Source: Massilia sp. YIM B02769
GTDB lineage: Bacteria > Pseudomonadota > Gammaproteobacteria > Burkholderiales > Burkholderiaceae_D
Length of the DNA stretch: 64,000 nucleotides
Assembly: GCF_030411995.1 (NCBI RefSeq)
Contig: NZ_JASNRC010000004.1
Span: forward strand, 1-64,000
Direction: 5' to 3'
The translations under genes were made by a program, and so were the position numbers. The notes under the pieces were generated by a model. That model worked only from the letters and a program-made list of their open reading frames with translations. It was not told where the DNA came from and did no database searches. Positions 51,946 to 60,591 of this stretch are shown here, in pieces. The first letter of the stretch is position 1; every line of letters starts with the position of its first letter.

Positions 51946-52183
51946 CAATGTCGGTAGTGGCAAGCCTCTTTTGCAACACTTGACAGACGCCCCTTATGCA
52001 GCGGGCATGCGGTCCGACATGGTCGTTTCGAAAGCGCGCCATATTGCCACACCGCAAGGCGGTGAAAACTCACACATTCTCACAATCGACGGGATTACAA
52101 CGGTCTGTGGCGGGGGCTTGACGGCTGGCGATGGAGGATGTCTTGCGCGTTGTGGCAGGCTAATTTTGGACGATACGCTTCCC

Positions 52184-52380
52184 GTAGGGTGGGCACCCCG
52201 TGCCCACGCGGTACGTGTTTGTCCTTGCACCTGTTGCCTTGAACTGTCGCTCGCCAGCTTCGAGCGGAGTTGGAACGCCGAGCGACGTTTGTCGTGCATG
52301 GATGCGTTTCGAGCGATGCCTCGCTGCCGCCGACTGGCGGGGACGTGCGTACCGCGTGGGCACGGGGTGCCCACCCTACG
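52184..52380. repeat. palindromic repeat pair, inverted, 197 bp overall
   Basis: Units at 52184-52210 (plus) and 52353-52380 (minus) share stem GGGCAC/GTGCCC and flank a 142-bp spacer starting GTACGTG and ending near CGTGCGTAC. Overall length equals that of the 30504-30700 element although the spacers are not obviously similar. It separates the APE promoter region from the thioesterase terminator within a 607-bp gene-free gap. Confidence 0.85.
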
Positions 52381-52431
52381 GAGACGTCTCGACTCCGATG
52401 AGTCTGTGGGTGTATCTGCCTTGACGAGATC

Positions 52432-52458
52432 AAAAAAAAAAGCGCCCCGCAGGGCGCT
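52432..52458 (-). terminator. Rho-independent terminator after the 4HBT thioesterase gene
   Basis: On the minus strand AGCGCCC, a 4-base loop and GGGCGCT (plus 52441-52458) are followed by ten T. It lies 5 bp beyond the stop codon. Confidence 0.92.
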
Positions 52459-52462
52459 TCGG

Positions 52463-52882
52463 TCATGCTGCCGGCAGCAGGCTGCGGATCTCGTCCGGCA
52501 GCGGCACCGACTTCTCGGCCGCGAAATCGACCCAGACGATCTTCGCCGCCCCCTCGGCATGCAGCGCGCCCGCCTCGCCGTTCGCGTCGACCAGGCGGAT
52601 CTCGTGCGAAACCTCGAAGCTCGAACGCCCCGGCGGACCGACCCAGGACGTGACCTCGATCTCGGCCGGATACTTCAGCTGCTTCAGGAACGAACACTGC
52701 GCATTGATCAGGACCGGACCCGTGCGGGCTGGGTCGGGCAAGGCGCCGACCTGTTCCAGCCAGGCAATGCGCGCGCTTTCGATGTAGCGGAAATAAACGG
52801 TGTTATTGACATGGCCCATAGCGTCCATGTCGCCCCAGCGGACGGGCATCCGCATGGTGTGTACCAACTTCTTGTTGCTCAT
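52463..52882 (-). CDS. acyl-CoA thioesterase (4HBT hotdog)
   Basis: This 139-aa single hotdog has VRWGDMDAMGHVNNTVYFRYIESAR, with the catalytic Asp and HVNN block of YbgC/FadM-type thioesterases. It should hydrolyse acyl-CoA in the cytoplasm. It lies 39 bp after an SDR gene on the same strand and has its own terminator, so it is a separate unit from the APE operon. Confidence 0.9.
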   Translation of the reverse strand: MSNKKLVHTMRMPVRWGDMDAMGHVNNTVYFRYIESARIAWLEQVGALPDPARTGPVLINAQCSFLKQLKYPAEIEVTSWVGPPGRSSFEVSHEIRLVDANGEAGALHAEGAAKIVWVDFAAEKSVPLPDEIRSLLPAA

Positions 52883-52921
52883 GCTTCCTACTCTTGTTAC
52901 AAATAAAACGTACTGCGACCT

Positions 52922-53698
52922 TTACTGCGCCGTCATGCCGTCGTCGGCCGTGATGATGGCGCCATTGATGAAATGCGCTTCCTCGGCTGCCAGCAACAGC
53001 AGCAGCCCATCGAGGTCTTCCGGCTTGCCCGGGCGCTTGCGCGGCAGCAGCTCGATCAGCTTCTTGCCCTGCTCGGTCTCGAAATAATCCTCGTTCATTT
53101 CGGTGGAGATGTAGCCGGGGCAGATGGCGTTCACGTTGATGCCGTACTTGCCCCACTCCACCGCCATCGCCTTGGTCATCTGCACCACACCGGCCTTGCT
53201 CATGCAATACACGCCGATCTGCGGCAGCACGCGCAGGCCGGCGACCGAAGCGATGTTCACGATGCGGTGCTGCTTGCGCGGGTCGCCCTTGGCGCGCTGG
53301 ATCATGCGCTTGGCCGCCTGCTGCGCGACAAAAAAGGCGCCGCGCAGGTTGGTGTCCATGATGTACTGGTAATCGTCTTCGGTGACGTCCAGCAAACGCT
53401 GGGTGCTCTGCACGCCGGAGTTGTTGACCAGGATGTCGATCGGGCCGGCTTCGGTTTCGGCGTGGGCGATGGCCGACTTGATGCTGGCCAGGTCGGTGAC
53501 GTCGAGGGTAACGACGTGGGCGGCGCCGCCGTCGGCCTCTATTTCGGCGCGCAATTCCTTCAGGCGCTCGATACGGCGCGAGGCCAGCACGACCTGGGCG
53601 CCGGCGCCGGCCAGGGCCTTGGCGAAGCGTGCCCCGAGGCCGCTCGAGGCGCCGGTGACCATGGCGATCTTCCCTTCAAAATTCACTTCGATGCCCAC
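52922..53698 (-). CDS. short-chain dehydrogenase/reductase
   Basis: This 258-aa SDR has VTGASSGLGARFAKAL, NNSG, Ser in NIASVAGLR, YCMSKAG (Tyr-x3-Lys) and CPGYISTEMN. I take the GTG at 53698 as start because AGGAG lies six bases before it; the open frame continues to 53728 without a better site. An Arg-rich stretch after beta-2 (ASRRIERL) suggests NADP(H). Linkage to a thioesterase and divergence from ETF-QO hint at acyl-CoA metabolism. Confidence 0.9.
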   Translation of the reverse strand: MGIEVNFEGKIAMVTGASSGLGARFAKALAGAGAQVVLASRRIERLKELRAEIEADGGAAHVVTLDVTDLASIKSAIAHAETEAGPIDILVNNSGVQSTQRLLDVTEDDYQYIMDTNLRGAFFVAQQAAKRMIQRAKGDPRKQHRIVNIASVAGLRVLPQIGVYCMSKAGVVQMTKAMAVEWGKYGINVNAICPGYISTEMNEDYFETEQGKKLIELLPRKRPGKPEDLDGLLLLLAAEEAHFINGAIITADDGMTAQ

Positions 53699-53887
53699 GT
53701 TGACTCCTGTCCTGGTGTGCGGCGGCACGGATGACTATGTAGGCATATGATGTCACAGAATCACGCCGCCGACTGCCGGGATTAGATTGCCGCCCCTAAT
53801 AATCGCCCTAAAATGGCGTGCCACATTGCAAACGGCGCGGAAAACCCGCACACTCGTGCTTAAATTTTTTTATCCCTTTTCAAGACC

Positions 53888-55564
53888 ATGACAGAGCCTA
53901 ATCACATCCTCGAACAATACGGACCGCGCGAAGCAATGGAGTACGACGTTGTGATCGTTGGCGGCGGCCCGGCGGGCCTGTCGGCGGCGATCCGCCTGAA
54001 GCAACTCGCCAGCGAAAAAGGCCAGGAAGTCTCGGTCTGCGTGCTGGAAAAAGGCAGCGAGATCGGCGCCCACATCCTGTCGGGCGCGGTGATGGACCCG
54101 ATCGCCATCAATGAACTGTTCCCGAACTGGAAGGAACTCGGCGCGCCGCTGAACACCCCGGTCACCGAAGACCAGGTGCTGTTCCTGACCGAGACCAAGT
54201 CCTACGCCACGCCGGGCTTCATGGTGCCGAAGTCGCTGACCAACCACGGCAACTACATCATCTCGCTGGCCAACGTGGTGCGCTGGCTGGGCCAGCAGGC
54301 CGAAGCCCTGGGCGTGGAAATTTTCCCCGGCTTCCCGGCGGCCGAAGTGCTGTACAACGACGACGGCTCGGTGAAGGGCGTTGCCACCGGCAACATGGGC
54401 GTCAAGCGCGACGGCGAACCGGGCCCGGACTTCCAGCTCGGCATGGAACTGCATGCGAAATACACCTTCTTCGCCGAAGGCTCGCGCGGCCACCTGGGCC
54501 GCCAGCTGATCGCCAAGTACGCCCTGGACAAGGGTGCGGATCCGCAGACCTACGGCATCGGCATCAAGGAACTCTGGGAAATCGACCCGGCCAAGCACAA
54601 ACCTGGCCTGGTGATCCACACCGCCGGCTGGCCGCTGCCGTCGGATACCTACGGCGGTTCCTTCCTCTACCACCTGGAGAACAACCAGGTCGCTGTCGGC
54701 TACGTCGTCGGCCTGGCTTACCAGAACCCGTATCTGTCGCCGTACGAGGAATTCCAGCGCTATAAAACCCACCCTGCGATCCGCGGCTACTTCGAAGGCG
54801 GCAAGCGCATTTCCTACGGCGCGCGCGCGATCACCGCGGGCGGCTTGCAGTCCCTGCCGAAGACCGTGTTCCCGGGCGGCGCCCTGCTCGGCTGCGATGC
54901 CGGTTTCCTGAACGTCAGCCGCATCAAGGGCAGCCACGGCGCCATCAAGACCGGCATGCTGGCCGCCGAATCGGCCTTTGCCGCCCTCGGTGCCGGCCGC
55001 CAGCACGATGAGCTGAGCAGCTATCCGGAAGCCTTCAAGAACTCCTGGCTGCACGAGGAACTGCACATCGCGCGCAACTTCAAGCCGTGGATGAGCAAGG
55101 GCCTGTACCTGGGCACCGTGATGACCGGCATCGACCAGCTGGTCTTCAAGGGCAAGGCGCCGTGGACCCTGCGTCACAAGCACGCCGACCACGAGTGCCT
55201 GCGCCCGGCATCGGAGTTCACGCCGATCGTGTATCCGAAGCCGGACGGCAAGCTGACCTTCGACAAGCTGTCGTCGGTGTTCATCTCGAACACCAACCAC
55301 GCCGAAGACCAGCCGGTGCACCTGACCCTGAAGAATCCGGCGGTGCCGGTCGAAGTCAACCTGGCCAAGTACGCAGGTCCCGAACAGCGCTACTGCCCGG
55401 CGGGCGTGTACGAGTACGTGAAAAACGATGCGGGCCAGGATCGCTTGCAGATCAATGCGCAGAACTGCGTGCACTGCAAGACCTGCGACATCAAGGACCC
55501 GACCCAGAACATCGTGTGGGTGACGCCGGAAGGTGGCGGCGGGCCGAATTATCCGAACATGTAA
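53888..55564 (+). CDS. electron transfer flavoprotein-ubiquinone oxidoreductase
   Basis: This 558-aa inner-membrane-associated flavoprotein takes electrons from ETF (acyl-CoA dehydrogenases) to ubiquinone. It has an FAD-binding Rossmann motif VVIVGGGPAGLSAAI (about 21), the membrane-contact and quinone region near GCDAGFLNVSRIKGSHGAIKTG, and a C-terminal 4Fe-4S site: CPAGVYEY, then NCVHCKTCDIKDPTQNI. Length matches the family. A terminator follows 24 bp after the stop. The start is 189 bp from the divergent SDR gene. Confidence 0.95.
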   Translation: MTEPNHILEQYGPREAMEYDVVIVGGGPAGLSAAIRLKQLASEKGQEVSVCVLEKGSEIGAHILSGAVMDPIAINELFPNWKELGAPLNTPVTEDQVLFLTETKSYATPGFMVPKSLTNHGNYIISLANVVRWLGQQAEALGVEIFPGFPAAEVLYNDDGSVKGVATGNMGVKRDGEPGPDFQLGMELHAKYTFFAEGSRGHLGRQLIAKYALDKGADPQTYGIGIKELWEIDPAKHKPGLVIHTAGWPLPSDTYGGSFLYHLENNQVAVGYVVGLAYQNPYLSPYEEFQRYKTHPAIRGYFEGGKRISYGARAITAGGLQSLPKTVFPGGALLGCDAGFLNVSRIKGSHGAIKTGMLAAESAFAALGAGRQHDELSSYPEAFKNSWLHEELHIARNFKPWMSKGLYLGTVMTGIDQLVFKGKAPWTLRHKHADHECLRPASEFTPIVYPKPDGKLTFDKLSSVFISNTNHAEDQPVHLTLKNPAVPVEVNLAKYAGPEQRYCPAGVYEYVKNDAGQDRLQINAQNCVHCKTCDIKDPTQNIVWVTPEGGGGPNYPNM

Positions 55565-55587
55565 GACGGTTCGTCCGGTTGATGAAG

Positions 55588-55614
55588 ACAGCTCGCCTTG
55601 GCGGGCTGTTTTTG
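55588..55614 (+). terminator. Rho-independent terminator after ETF-QO
   Basis: ACAGC-T-CGCC, a TT loop and GGCG-G-GCTGT (one G-T pair) precede a run of T. It lies 24 bp after the stop codon. Confidence 0.82.
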
Positions 55615-55650
55615 TTTGTGGCGGTCGGGGTATGCATGGACACGAAAGAC

Positions 55651-55721
55651 CGCGTGGGCACAAGTGCCCACCCTACAACGGCGCCCCGCTTTTCGTAGGG
55701 TGGACACCTGTGTCCACGCGG
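55651..55721. repeat. palindromic repeat pair, back-to-back
   Basis: Units at 55651-55676 (minus, stem GCAC/GTGC) and 55695-55721 (plus, stem ACAC/GTGT) point outward, separated by 18 bp. They lie in the 308-bp gap between the ETF-QO terminator and the porin operator-like repeat. Confidence 0.82.
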
Positions 55722-55764
55722 TACGGCGCCTGATCATGCGGGACGCTGGCATCTCACACGACGC

Positions 55765-55796
55765 CGACATATGTTGCAACTCAACAACATATGTCG
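55765..55796. promoter_or_regulatory. 32-bp inverted repeat upstream of the porin gene
   Basis: CGACATATGTTG (55765-55776) and CAACATATGTCG (55785-55796) are perfect inverted arms around 8 bp. Each arm contains the small palindrome ACATATGT, so the two centres are 20 bp apart, two helical turns. It lies 77 bp before the start codon, suiting an operator bound by two dimers. Confidence 0.6.
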
Positions 55797-55872
55797 AACC
55801 TATCCAAATGCCTGGTTCACCATATTATCCATATGCAATAATTCGCGCCTTCCATTTCCACCAACCTTGCCC

Positions 55873-57075
55873 ATGCCAAGCACCCTCCGCCGCGCCCTCC
55901 TCTGCACCGCCCTCGCCGCCGTCTTCACTCCCGCCAGCGCCCAGACCACGCCGTCCTACCTGATGACCCGCCTGGCCCAGCTGCCCGAATTCAGCCGCGC
56001 CGCCAGCACCACCGTCGTCTACGGCACGGTCGACCTCGGCGCGCTGTACACGACCACCGACCACGCGCCCGGCAAATGGCAGATGCAAAGCGGGGGCACC
56101 TACAGCTCGAAGCTCGGCTTCTACGCATCGGAAGACCTGGGCGGCGGCCTGAAGGCGGAGATCAAGCTGGAAGCGGGCTTGAATGCCGACGACGGCACCC
56201 AGCAGGCGGCGGCGCTGTTCAACCGCGAGTCGTGGATCGGCCTGCGCTCGGCCACCTGGGGCGCGCTGCGCATCGGCAACCAGATCAATGCGATGCTGCC
56301 GCTGTTCATCGATCCCTACGGCCTGCCGGTGACGAACTCGGTCTACACCTGGGTCGGCGGCGGCATCATGCAGACGCCGCGCGGCCTCGGCTCGAACACC
56401 GATCTTGGCCCCGGCGCCGCCACGATCCCGGTGCGCGTGCCGAAGTCGATCACCTACGCCACGCCGCGTGTCGGCCCGTTCTCGGCCCAGTTCATCTACG
56501 CCACCAATCCGACCGGCGCCAACGAGCCGAAGACCGGCGCACGCGGCGGCGTTTTGTCGTACAACACCGGGCCGTTCTACCTGGCGGCCAGCCTGACCCA
56601 GGGCTTCAGCAGCCCGGTCGTGGTGACTCCGGGCACGCCGGCGCAAAGCGTGCGCACGGATATCCCGTCGGTCGGGGCGATCTTCGACAACGGCAGGCTG
56701 GTGCTGTCGACGTCCTGGGTACAGATCAAGCCGCGCGAGGCGCAGAGCGGCGAGGCGTCGCTGGTGACGCTGGGGCTGATCGTGCCGCGCGGGCCGTTCA
56801 CTTATCGGGCGTCGGCGGTGTACCGCGATACGGAGCGGGCGCGCGATGTTGCCGGCCAGCTGGCGGAGTCGTCGGCGCTGGGGATCATGCTGGGGGCGGA
56901 TTACGATTTGTCGCGGCGCACCGGGCTGTACCTGCGCGCGGGGACGGTGCGCAATTTCGGGGTGTCGACGATTATCCTGAATGGCACGGCCTTGCCGCTG
57001 GTGGCGGGGACGGCGATGCCGCAGTTGGGGATCGAGACGCGCACGCTCGCAATGGGTGTGACGCACCATTTCTAA
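55873..57075 (+). CDS. outer-membrane porin (Gram-negative porin, betaproteobacterial type)
   Basis: This 400-aa protein has a signal peptide (MPSTLRRALLCTALAAVFTPASA), then VVYGTVDLGALYTTTD, SKLGFYASEDLGGGLKAEIKLEAGL and NRESWIGLRSATWGALRIGNQ, which are the first strands and L-loop pattern of Porin_4 family trimers. It ends with the outer-membrane signature Phe (VTHHF). It allows diffusion of small solutes. The 32-bp inverted repeat upstream is a likely control site. Confidence 0.92.
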   Translation: MPSTLRRALLCTALAAVFTPASAQTTPSYLMTRLAQLPEFSRAASTTVVYGTVDLGALYTTTDHAPGKWQMQSGGTYSSKLGFYASEDLGGGLKAEIKLEAGLNADDGTQQAAALFNRESWIGLRSATWGALRIGNQINAMLPLFIDPYGLPVTNSVYTWVGGGIMQTPRGLGSNTDLGPGAATIPVRVPKSITYATPRVGPFSAQFIYATNPTGANEPKTGARGGVLSYNTGPFYLAASLTQGFSSPVVVTPGTPAQSVRTDIPSVGAIFDNGRLVLSTSWVQIKPREAQSGEASLVTLGLIVPRGPFTYRASAVYRDTERARDVAGQLAESSALGIMLGADYDLSRRTGLYLRAGTVRNFGVSTIILNGTALPLVAGTAMPQLGIETRTLAMGVTHHF

Positions 57076-57120
57076 GCCAGCGGCACGGGCGGCCCGTCGC
57101 GGGGCGGCGGGCCTCTGTGC

Positions 57121-57144
57121 GCAAGTGCAAGTGCAAGTGCAAGT
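57121..57144. repeat. four tandem GCAAGT hexamers
   Basis: Four perfect copies of GCAAGT lie directly beside the stop codon of the next minus-strand gene. This is a short simple repeat prone to copy-number change. Confidence 0.9.
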
Positions 57145-57569
57145 CAGTACATCATCCGCCGACCATGGGAACCAAAGCGGTGGCCGACCACCAGCGTGGT
57201 GCTGGCAACCAGGCTCGACAGGCCGATGATCAGCTGCACCAGCCTGTCGTCAGGCAGCAGCCAGTACTGGCCCGGCGGCGGCTCGGCGCCGGTGGCGGCC
57301 GTGATCAGCGGTGCGATCCAGGCCGCGTCCGGCTCGACGTCGAGCACGATCGCATCCGCGCCCGTTTGCATGTAGATATCGCCGCCCTCGGCCAGCGTGA
57401 ACCGGATGCCGACACCGGTTTCCTGCGGCTTGATCAGCTCCTGCATCGCCTGGTCGTGCTCGGCAATCCAGAGCTCGACGTCCTGCGGGGTGTCGAGGTG
57501 GATCCAGGGACGGGGGCGGAAGCGCGGCGCGGGAGTGTTGGCGTCGTTGATGTCGTTTGCTGCGGTCAT
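57144..57569 (-). CDS. hypothetical protein
   Basis: This 141-aa protein has PWIHLDTPQDVELWIAEHDQAMQELI, a short acidic middle and LDVEPDAAWIAPLITAATG, ending in a hydrophobic helix (LVQLIIGLSSLVASTTLVVG) and a basic tail HRFGSHGRRMMY. One C-terminal membrane anchor is possible. I recognise no family. It is convergent with the porin gene and stands alone. Confidence 0.65.
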   Translation of the reverse strand: MTAANDINDANTPAPRFRPRPWIHLDTPQDVELWIAEHDQAMQELIKPQETGVGIRFTLAEGGDIYMQTGADAIVLDVEPDAAWIAPLITAATGAEPPPGQYWLLPDDRLVQLIIGLSSLVASTTLVVGHRFGSHGRRMMY

Positions 57570-57777
57570 GACCTGCGATAAGAATAACGTAAGAGCCGTA
57601 TGCTACGGCATTTCAAAGCGCAGGTGTGCCCGAAGACGTATGTCGAAGCACGGCGAATCGGAAGGATGGTGCAAGGTGTATCAAAGATGCCCGGACCATT
57701 CGCTTTCCAGCCGGCGACGCAGTAAAATATTGCTAACAAACAATATCGTTATCGTCTTATTCCTGAAGGTCTGTTGT

Positions 57778-58113
57778 ATGAAGAAACTTGCGCTTGTTAT
57801 CTGTCTCGGTATTTTGTCCGGCTGTGCCAGCACTGCACCCGCCAAGATCGGCGCCGATACCTATTACTCATCGAAAACGAATACCGCCGGCATCTTCGGC
57901 GATGTGTCGGCTGTGGCCGGCGCCCTGATTGTCGAGGGCAATCAATTCTGCGGAACCATGAATAAAGAATTCGAACTGGTTACGCAGTCAATCACGCAAA
58001 ATATTCCTGGCGTACGTCTTGGCGGTGCGTCGATCACTTTCAAATGCGTCAGTCAAGCGAGAAATCCTGTCATGCGGCCGGATAACGGCGTGTCGGAAGT
58101 CTCGGTCAAGTAG
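57778..58113 (+). CDS. small lipoprotein of unknown function
   Basis: This 111-aa protein has a lipoprotein signal (MKKLALVICLGILSGCAS) and an 90-residue mature part with GADTYYSSKTNTAGIFGDVSA and later a Cys pair (QFCGTMNKE and FKCVSQ) that could form a disulfide. GC content is visibly lower than in neighbours. The end overlaps the convergent phosphoesterase gene by 8 bp. A short AT-rich inverted repeat (ATATTG and CAATAT) lies about 40 bp upstream. Confidence 0.75.
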   Translation: MKKLALVICLGILSGCASTAPAKIGADTYYSSKTNTAGIFGDVSAVAGALIVEGNQFCGTMNKEFELVTQSITQNIPGVRLGGASITFKCVSQARNPVMRPDNGVSEVSVK

Positions 58114-58570
58114 CGGTAATGAGCGTCACAATGCGCGGCTTTACTACATCGCCTTCAATTACCAGTTCGGCGCAGGAGATCGGCAGGCTGAAACGCCGCC
58201 GTCCGGCACTGCCCGGATTGATGTAGAGAACCCCTGCCCGCTCGCTGCAGGCGGGCTTGTGCGAATGCCCGGACACGACCACGCGCACGCCCGCCGCGAC
58301 CGGATCGATGTCGAGTTCCTTCAGGTCGTGGATCGCATACAGCGCCAGCTCGCCGAACCGCAGCGTGGCGCTCACGGGGATGGCGGTGGCCCAGCCCTCG
58401 CGGTCATTGTTGCCGCGCACGACAGTCAGCGGCGCTATCTGCGCCAGGTGTTCGAGGATCTCGGGTTTGCCGATGTCGCCGCCGTGGACGATATGGTCGC
58501 AGCCGGACAGGAAGCGCAGTGCTTCCGGACGCAGCAGGCCGTGGGTATCGGAGATCAGGCCGACGCGCAC
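58106..58570 (-). CDS. metallophosphoesterase (YfcE/MJ0936-like)
   Basis: This 154-aa enzyme has the calcineurin-like motifs: GLISDTHGLL, DHIVHGGDIGKPEI, VRGNNDREG, AIHDLKEL and SGHSHKP. These bind two metal ions. It is the size of YfcE-type phosphodiesterases. Its physiological substrate is unknown. It lies 22 bp after the DUF378 gene on the same strand. Confidence 0.92.
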   Translation of the reverse strand: MRVGLISDTHGLLRPEALRFLSGCDHIVHGGDIGKPEILEHLAQIAPLTVVRGNNDREGWATAIPVSATLRFGELALYAIHDLKELDIDPVAAGVRVVVSGHSHKPACSERAGVLYINPGSAGRRRFSLPISCAELVIEGDVVKPRIVTLITAT

Positions 58571-58592
58571 GGCCCTGCCCTGTATCGGCGCG

Positions 58593-58883
58593 TCAATGGC
58601 GCTTGGCGCCGGCCATCTTTGCCGTCGTGTAGATCGAGTACAGCGCGGCCAGGCCGACCACCACGTACACCAGGCGCGTGGCCGGGCTGCCCGGGCCGAA
58701 GATGGTGGCGACGATATCGACGTCGAACAGGCCGACCATGGCCCAGTTCAAGCCACCGACGATCAACAGCGCCATGGCCAGGTAATCGAGTGCCGACATC
58801 GCCGAACGGCGGCCTTCGCGCAGGGCGAGGCGGCGTTCCGGGCTGGTACGGCGGTCCATCGTGGGTGCATTCATCGTTGCCAT
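58593..58883 (-). CDS. DUF378 membrane protein
   Basis: This 96-aa protein has two hydrophobic segments and the DUF378 core: ALDYLAMALLIVGGLNWAMVGLFDVDIVATIFG and LVYVVVGLAALYSIY in two parts. The N-terminal 40 residues are polar and basic. The start at 58883 follows GAGGAAACG. The function is unknown. Confidence 0.85.
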   Translation of the reverse strand: MATMNAPTMDRRTSPERRLALREGRRSAMSALDYLAMALLIVGGLNWAMVGLFDVDIVATIFGPGSPATRLVYVVVGLAALYSIYTTAKMAGAKRH

Positions 58884-59098
58884 CGTTTCCTCCTCGAATC
58901 GGATGAGTCGGCGCAAGGGCGCGTGGGCGCCGTGCGAACCTACGATAGCAAAAATCCCAACGCGCTGGCGCACTCGCAAGCAGAGCGCCAGGCAACGCCT
59001 TCAGGGCAAGCGATGCGGCGTGCCGAAACAGCGTCGAAGACAGTACGAACGTACGGCGCGGCGCTGCGACGCGGCCATGGAGGCGTTGCCTGGCGCTG

Positions 59099-59749
59099 TC
59101 AGCCTTTCCAGGTACGGTTCAGGCCAGTATCTGCATGAATCCAGCCGCCCTTCGGCCCGGACCGGTAGTAATACCCGACGCCGCCGGTACGGAAGCTGCG
59201 CACGAGGCCGCCCAGCACTTCCTCGTTCAGGCTGGCGATGCGGATGTCCGCCGCCTTGCCCGTCATGTGCAGCGACTTGCGCGCGGCCGGCACGCCGGCT
59301 TCGATCAGGCGCGCGTTCGAGGCGGGGGTGCGGTAGCCCGACAGGATCTCGAGCGGCTGCTCGAGGCCGTAGCGGGCGATGAACGCCTGCGTGCTCCACA
59401 GGATTTCCAGCAGCTTCGGGTCGATCGGCGCGGTTTCCTTGCCGTTCACGTCGCGCAACAGGTGGCACAGTTGCTGGTAGGCGGAATCGATCATCTCGCC
59501 GTCCTTCCAGTACAGCAGCTTGGCCTTTTCGCCGCTGGCCGGACGGGTCACGGTGAGCATGCGCGGCTTGACCCAGAAATCGAGGTCAAGCAATTGCGCG
59601 TCGAACAAATCGGGAGGGGGAGTCAGGTCGGCCGGCGCTGCCTGCGCTGCATGTGCAAGAACCGGGGCGGTACCGACCAGCGTCGGGCTCAGTACGCCAA
59701 GTGCGGACAGGTGCATGCCCTGTCGGAGGAAATCTCTGCGGGAAGACAT
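59099..59749 (-). CDS. DUF882/YcbK-like M15 peptidase, Tat-exported
   Basis: This 216-aa protein has a twin-arginine signal (SSRRDFLRQGMHLSALGVL) and a C-terminal M15-type domain with LEILSGYRTPASNARLIEAG, SLHMTGKAADIRIA and WIHADTG. These give the zinc ligands (HxxGxAxD and H). E. coli YcbK (MepK) is an endopeptidase that cuts 3-3 peptidoglycan crosslinks. The start at 59749 is chosen for the signal. It is separate from the DUF378 gene by 215 bp. Confidence 0.9.
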   Translation of the reverse strand: MSSRRDFLRQGMHLSALGVLSPTLVGTAPVLAHAAQAAPADLTPPPDLFDAQLLDLDFWVKPRMLTVTRPASGEKAKLLYWKDGEMIDSAYQQLCHLLRDVNGKETAPIDPKLLEILWSTQAFIARYGLEQPLEILSGYRTPASNARLIEAGVPAARKSLHMTGKAADIRIASLNEEVLGGLVRSFRTGGVGYYYRSGPKGGWIHADTGLNRTWKG

Positions 59750-59820
59750 AACGTACTCATCATTGCGAAGGTCTGTACTATAACGTAACAACTTCGCTTA
59801 AAGAAGATGGTACGTGTTGC

Positions 59821-60345
59821 TTATTGACTGCAATTGCAAAAACGTTTGCCCTGTTTCGCCGCAACCGCTGGATCGATATCCAGTGCTTTCCACAACAGGC
59901 TGCTCTCCATGCCGAAGCAGGACTTTTCCAGGCCGGCATTCGTGTAGCCATGGCGCTCGAAAAACTGGGCCGCGCTGCGCGGGCTGTGCAGGTGCAGCTT
60001 GCGGATATTCCAGGTCCGCGCCTGCGCTTCCAGCGCGGCCAGCAGGGCGCGGCCGACGCCGATGCGCAGTGCGTCCGGCTCGACATAGCACAGCGGCACC
60101 TTGCCGGCCTGGGTCAGCAAGGCCAGGCCGAGCAGCTTGCCATCCTGCTCGGCAACGATGGCGTAATTGGTCGGCGAAGCGAACCAGGCGCCGACATTCT
60201 CCGGCGTCTTGTTGCCGAGCCAGGTGTCGAGCAGGCCCGGCTGGTCGCGATGATCGGCCTCGCAGCCCCGCTCGATCGAGCGGCGTAGCAAGGCGCAGGC
60301 GGAAGCGGCGTCGGCCGGTGCTGCTGTGCGAATATCGATACCCAT
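59821..60345 (-). CDS. GNAT-family N-acetyltransferase
   Basis: This 174-aa GNAT has the acetyl-CoA loop RIGVGRALLAALEAQA (motif A, RxGxGxA), IVAEQDGKLLGLALL (strand 4) and SAAQFFERHGYTNAG (motif B). The substrate is unknown. It ends with NCSQ shortly before the next gene's promoter region. Confidence 0.88.
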   Translation of the reverse strand: MGIDIRTAAPADAASACALLRRSIERGCEADHRDQPGLLDTWLGNKTPENVGAWFASPTNYAIVAEQDGKLLGLALLTQAGKVPLCYVEPDALRIGVGRALLAALEAQARTWNIRKLHLHSPRSAAQFFERHGYTNAGLEKSCFGMESSLLWKALDIDPAVAAKQGKRFCNCSQ

Positions 60346-60591
60346 ACCATCTAACCTGTCAAACGTTGTCTCATTATTCTCGTGCGCAGCACTATCCTCG
60401 TGTTATCCCATCAGGGTAGCGCAATGACCGGACTATACACCGAAAGCGGGTTCGTCTGCCGGATGGGATGCATACCTCGGCCTATCTTCGCGGGGCTTCT
60501 AAGCATATGACGAAAGTATTCTTCCGTTTCGACGCGAAATTAAGGAACATGCACACTGTCTTCACTGCATACAAAAAGCGAGAACAACCCT

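Noticed and set aside
52095..52697. Short frames encoding VGWAPRAHAVR or PRGHGVPTLR-like peptides at several loci
   Set aside because: They are translations of the palindromic DNA repeat, recurring wherever it occurs in the right phase, not a peptide family.
51674..52906. A 410-codon plus-strand frame across the APE upstream region
   Set aside because: It runs through antisense coding DNA, a promoter region and repeats, with no start signal or recognisable domain.
52463..53698. Thioesterase and SDR as part of the APE cluster
   Set aside because: They are separated from it by a terminator, a repeat pair and the APE promoter region, and are not overlapping with cluster genes.
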